In this document: positions 62,273 through 64,000 of the stretch, piece after piece
Layout of the letters: the number at the start of each line of letters is the position of its first letter
Numbering within the stretch: position 1 is the first letter of the stretch
NCBI GenBank assembly: GCA_037783545.1
Contig: JBBELK010001504.1
Coordinates: 1-64,000 of the forward strand
From: Henricia sp. BOLD:AAB3569
Lineage: Eukaryota; Echinodermata; Asteroidea; Spinulosida; Echinasteridae
Length of the DNA: 64,000 nt
Reading direction: 5' to 3'
Notes under the pieces: model-generated
Told to the model about the DNA's origin: nothing
The model's input: only the letters and a program-made list of their open reading frames with translations
Databases searched by the model: none
Position numbers and translations under genes: made by a program

Positions 62273-64000
62273 GTGCGCAATATAGAGTCTTTGGAGCATG
62301 CACAATTTGAAGTTCGTCGGAACATTTTTCGACCTCCAAATTTGCCGACGTTTGGACCACACTTTGACCAAAATCCCGTCCCAAACTGGGCCGTGTCAAC
62401 GACAGTCCGAAGGACTGAGCATGCGCACGAGTCAGGAGTACACCAAAGAGGTGTGTACAGACAGCCACAGGTTGCGGGAGCAACCAGTAAGCGCCAACCC
62501 CTTTTTTTCTAAACTCTGAAATTTCTCTGCCATTTCCCGGCGAAAGTCTGTCAATTTTTTAGGACAAGTGCGCAATATAGAGTCTTTGGAGCATGCAAAA
62601 TTTGAAGTTCGTCGGAACATTTTTCGACCTCCAACTTTGCCGACGTTTGGACCACACTTTGACCAAAATCCCGTCCCAAACTGGGCCGTGTCAACGACAG
62701 TCCGAAGGACTGAGCATGCGCACGAGTCAGGAGTACACCAAAGAGGTGTGTACAGACAGCCACATGTTGCGGGAGCATCCAGGAAGCGCCAACCCCTTTT
62801 TTTTCCAAACTCTGAAATTTCTCTGCCATTTCCCGGCGAAAGTCTGTCAATTTTTTAGGACAAGTGCGCAATATAGAGTCTTTGGAGCATGAACAATTTG
62901 AAGTTCGTCGGAACATTTTTCGACCTCCAAATTTGCCGACGTTTGGACCACACTTTGACCAAAATCCCGTCCCAAACTGGGCCGTGTCAACGACAGTCCG
63001 AAGGACTGAGCATGCGCACGAGTCAGGAGTACACCAAAGAGGTGTGTACCGACAGCCACAGGTTGCGGGAGCAACCAGGAAGCGCCAACCCCTTTTTTTT
63101 CTAAACTCTGAAATTTCTCTGCCATTTCCCGGCGAAAGTCTGTCAATTTTTTAGGACAAGTGCGCAATATAGAGTCTTTGGAGCATGCAAAATTTGAAGT
63201 TCGTCGGAACATTTTTCGACCTCCAAATTTGCCGACGTTTGGACCACACTTTGACCAAAATCCCGTCCCAAACTGGGCCGTGTCAACGACAGTCCGAAGG
63301 ACTGAGCATGCGCACGAGTCAGGAGTACACCAAAGAGGTGTGTACAGACAGCCACAGGTTGCGGGAGCATCCAGGAAGCGCCAACCCCTTTTTTTTCTAA
63401 ACTCTGAAATTTCTCTGCCATTTCCCGGCGAAAGTCTGTCAATCTTTTAGGACAAGTGCGCAATATAGAGTCTTTGGAGCATGCACAATTTGAAGTTCGT
63501 CGGAACATTTTTCGACCTCCAAATTTGCCGACGTTTGGACCACACTTTGACCAAAATCCCGTCCCAAACTGGGCCGTGTCAACGACAGTCCGAAGGACTG
63601 AGCATGCGCACGAGTCAGGAGTACACCAAAGAGGTGTGTACAGACAGCCACAGGTTGCGGGAGCAACCAGGAAGCGCCAACCCCTTTTTTCTAAACTCTG
63701 AAATTTCTCTGCCATTTCGCGGCGAAAGTCTGTCAATTTTTTAGGACAAGTGCGCAATATAGAGTCTTTGGAGCATGCAAAATTTGAAGTTCGTCGGAAC
63801 ATTTTTCGACCTCCAAATTTGCCGACGTTTGGACCACACTTTGACCAAAATCCCGTCCCAAACTGGGCCGTGTCAACGACAGTCCGAAGGACTGAGCATG
63901 CGCACGAGTCAGGAGTACACCAAAGAGGTGTGTACAGACAGCCACAGGTTTCGGGAGCAACCAGGAAGCGCCAACCCCTTTTTTTCTAAACTCTGAAATT
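62273..64000. repeat. 7-mer higher-order unit, copy 3 (cut by window end)
   Basis: Offset 2,068 bp from copy 2 and in direct tandem with it: CCAGTAAGCG near 62,485, CAACTTTGCC near 62,632, CAATCTTTTAGG near 63,441, T6 near 63,685. The window ends in its sixth monomer, so more copies may follow. Confidence 0.9.
63750..64000. repeat. Partial SGAT-type monomer at right edge
   Basis: The last monomer runs from GTGCGC to AAATT (about position 252) and has GGTTTCGGGAGCAACC and T7. The array therefore continues past the window. Confidence 0.95.

Larger units (their letters stand above)
1..64000. repeat. Satellite DNA array, ~296 bp monomer, about 215 copies
   Basis: Every part of the window aligns head-to-tail to one unit of 294-297 bp, and consecutive monomer starts such as 9,410, 9,706 and 10,002 are 296 bp apart. 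Orientation never changes and no unrelated sequence interrupts it. The unit is about 48% G+C by hand count. Variation consists of a small set of shared substitutions, the length of one T tract (6-9), and rare indels. The array begins and ends inside a monomer, so its true ends lie outside the window. Length, homogeneity, absence of genes and higher-order organisation fit eukaryotic satellite DNA. I do not recognise the monomer as a named family, and it does not resemble 5S rRNA, tRNA, snRNA or known spliced-leader genes, which can also occur in tandem arrays. Chromosomal location cannot be read from the sequence. Confidence 0.98.

Noticed and set aside
1..64000. CRISPR array
   Set aside because: The whole 296-bp unit is repeated; there are no short repeats separated by unique spacers.
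1..64000. Tandem 5S rRNA, snRNA, tRNA or spliced-leader RNA genes
   Set aside because: Tandem unit size would fit, but I could not find the 5S internal control region, tRNA A and B boxes, snRNA signatures or a known spliced-leader sequence on either strand. The AATTTTTTAGG tract is only a loose Sm-site match.
1..64000. Mobile element origin (LTR, terminal inverted repeats or target-site duplications)
   Set aside because: No long terminal repeats, no TIRs bounding the unit, no transposase or reverse-transcriptase coding, and no unique flanks in which a target-site duplication could be seen.

Overview
The whole 64 kb window is one uninterrupted head-to-tail tandem array of a single repeat unit of about 296 bp, roughly 215 full copies plus a partial copy at each end. 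I found no other sequence: no protein-coding gene, tRNA, rRNA, transposon or unique spacer. Long homogeneous non-coding arrays with monomers of this size are typical of eukaryotic satellite DNA (centromeric, pericentromeric, subtelomeric or other heterochromatin). I cannot name the organism. By hand count the representative monomer is about 48% G+C with 16 CpG, close to random expectation, so CpG depletion of the kind seen in heavily methylated old satellites is absent.

Layout. Monomer phase is set here at a GTGCGC start. (1) Positions 1-9,113: same monomers, but with many private one-base insertions and deletions, densest at the extreme left. They look more like weak contig-end consensus than biology, though array-edge decay is possible. 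(2) 9,114-15,913: regular 295-297 bp monomers of a 'left' variant set. (3) 15,914-56,360: the core, where three further variants appear and recur in a fixed order (SGAT-type, then HV-type, then E-type, named from diagnostic bases given in the features). Multi-monomer blocks are duplicated here: a 4-mer in direct tandem (27,988-30,354), a 4-monomer block copied 4,410 bp away (22,129 and 26,539), and a 12-mer in direct tandem (39,528-46,620). (4) 56,361-64,000: a 7-monomer, 2,068 bp higher-order unit present three times, the last cut by the window end.

Anatomy of one monomer (example 9,706-10,001): interleaved inverted repeats in the first quarter, a perfect 6-bp hairpin in the middle, two further hairpins, an oligo-T tract of 7-9 bases and a second T6 tract. 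Most variation is shared substitutions plus T-tract length. Hybrid monomers, microhomology deletions and recombinant marker combinations record unequal exchange and gene conversion. The many open frames on both strands are by-products of the repeat and are not annotated as genes.
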